Assembly: GCF_026213295.1 (NCBI RefSeq)
Contig: NC_079420.1
Location: forward strand, 10,410,935 to 10,474,934
Length of the DNA stretch: 64,000 nt
Direction of reading: 5' to 3'
DNA from: Gadus chalcogrammus
Taxonomy: Eukaryota; Chordata; Actinopteri; Gadiformes; Gadidae
Shown here: positions 40,799-64,000 of the stretch, piece by piece
How the letters are laid out: each line of letters starts with the position of its first letter
Position numbering within the stretch: position 1 is the stretch's first letter
Position numbers and translations under genes: made by a program
Notes under the pieces: model-generated
The model's database searches: none
Seen by the model: the letters and a program-made list of their open reading frames with translations, nothing else
What the model was told of the DNA's origin: nothing

Positions 40799-41253
40799 TG
40801 TTCCTGCAAGACCGAAGGCTGCAGCTTCAGGGCCGCCGCCCTAGGACCGCATTTCTAGGACCCTCACGACAGAGAGTTAATGTTTCCTAAGGAAAATATT
40901 AACCTTTACCTTTTTTTTAAGGTCAAGGTCTACATCAATAAATGTATAATCTCCTACGGTTAATTTTAATTCATAGGTTATATATGGTCACGTTCAGATA
41001 TAAGAGATGGTTAAGTTTAGGTATTGGGTTACAGATGGTTAAGTTTAGGCTGAGGTATGTTTGGAGGTATGGTTAACTTTAATACATATGTCAGTTGAGT
41101 TTAATCCATGGACCTATTAAAAACGGTTTGATCACGTTTTCAAGAATTATTGCGTTATTATCTGATGATTCGCCTGCCTTGGCAAAACAAACTCGTGTCA
41201 CGAGGGTCCTAGAACTGCGGTCCTGTAGCTGCAGGCTCCGGTTTCACAGGACC
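40799..41253. mobile_element. MITE-like inverted-repeat element upstream of dhtkd1
   Basis: The left arm (40799-40871) and right arm (41196-41253) are inverted copies sharing ctgcagct-caggaccgc and tctaggaccctc. The left arm has about 13 extra bases. The interior is AT-rich without a reading frame. The right end lies 89 bases before the dhtkd1 start codon. No target duplication was identified. Confidence 0.55.
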
Positions 41254-41341
41254 GCACGCCACACCTCTCCAGTATGGCCGCCGTCCTGTAGTGTGCGCCG
41301 GGGATCACAGACACCGGGAACCGTAGCTCCGATTGTGAACC

Positions 41342-51753
<10,412 letters not shown>

Positions 51754-52390
51754 GACGGCCAATCAGGGCACTAGGAACCACCCAACCGCTTGACTGTGAA
51801 ATACTACTGGAAGGAAGGGGGGGAGGAGGGAGATAGGGTGGGGGGGGGAGAGTTAGGGTGGAGGTGAGAGGGAGAAGTTGAGTATTGTGTCATGTGTGGT
51901 TTTTGACCGTTTTGTTTTTCTAATATGTTGCATCACCATGAGGTCAAAGGTCATCAAAGGCTATATCAGTTTGTTGTTTACTGCCATGGAAGACATTTAA
52001 AGTGTCTGTGTTCATCTCTCAGCCGGTGGGGGGGGTCTGGTGTTTGAATCCCCCAGTGTTTAGTTGAACACGCTCAACTCATCCATCAGTGCTCTGATCG
52101 TCATCTCCAAAGTACTCCTTTGCTTGTCCCACAAGTGTCTCTCTTTAGAACTCGGTCTGAGGCCGATGTCTCTGTGACGGCGTTCTCCCGTACTCCCACA
52201 TGGGTTCAGACGGATGGCAAACTGCTCTTGAACTGCAAACCGAACATCAGAATGGACCCCATGCCTGTAATCAGACTGTATTTTTAATTGTTCATGGAAG
52301 AATGTCAATCATCAGAAAAACAAGGGCTTATACTGTACAAGTTGATCAAATTGTAATATTTTCAAATAAATCTATTTTGATTTTATGTTG
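51754..52390 (+). other. dhtkd1: dhtkd1 3'UTR
   Basis: Polyadenylation signal AATAAA at 52365-52370, followed about 15-30 bases later by a T/GT-rich stretch. G-rich patches occur near 51820-51850. Confidence 0.75.

Positions 52391-64000
<11,610 letters not shown>

Overview
The window is nuclear DNA of a ray-finned (teleost) fish. Four protein genes, all on the + strand, can be rebuilt exon by exon from conserved protein sequence and GT/AG splice sites with matching phase. They are the last two exons of taf3 (TFIID subunit 3, PHD finger), a complete celf2 (CUG-BP/ELAV-like RNA-binding protein 2), a complete 17-exon dhtkd1 (2-oxoadipate dehydrogenase E1) and the first four exons of camk1d (CaM kinase I delta), which runs off the right edge. 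All four human orthologues lie on chromosome 10p, so this is a contracted version of a conserved block. Dinucleotide repeats are very dense. That resembles published descriptions of cod-like (gadiform) genomes, but the species cannot be fixed from the sequence.

Layout. 1-993: end of taf3. 994-about 2400: its 3'UTR. About 2400-7600: intergenic, with microsatellites, one dispersed repeat and unique sequence that may be regulatory. 7814-35219: celf2 coding region, with a first exon at 7814, a candidate alternative first exon in a CpG-rich block at 10349, and body exons from 18528 onwards. 35220-about 39200: long celf2 3'UTR. 39200-41340: short intergenic stretch with a MITE-like inverted-repeat element just before dhtkd1. 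41342-51753: dhtkd1 coding region, with 3'UTR to about 52390. 53240-64000: camk1d, with an 8.8-kb first intron.

The most unusual feature is that splice junctions themselves have been tandemly copied. In celf2 (end of exon 3; start of exon 11), dhtkd1 (both ends of intron 10) and camk1d (start of exon 4), short arrays carry a splice site together with 10-40 bases of the adjoining exon. These arrays hold roughly 25 decoy splice sites. Most would lead to stop codons, but the celf2 exon-11 array keeps the reading frame open over several units and contains a candidate in-frame 33-base microexon. UG repeats, the known binding target of CELF proteins, lie next to several of these acceptors, including celf2's own. 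In addition, a small hAT-like element has inserted at the branch-point region of celf2 exon 2, and its target-site duplication carries the branch-point motif.

The four genes do not form one pathway: taf3 acts in transcription initiation, celf2 in RNA processing, dhtkd1 in mitochondrial lysine and tryptophan breakdown, and camk1d in calcium signalling. They are neighbours through conserved synteny. Exon numbers for celf2 follow the order found here, with number 9 left vacant for an exon known in human CELF2 that I could not find.
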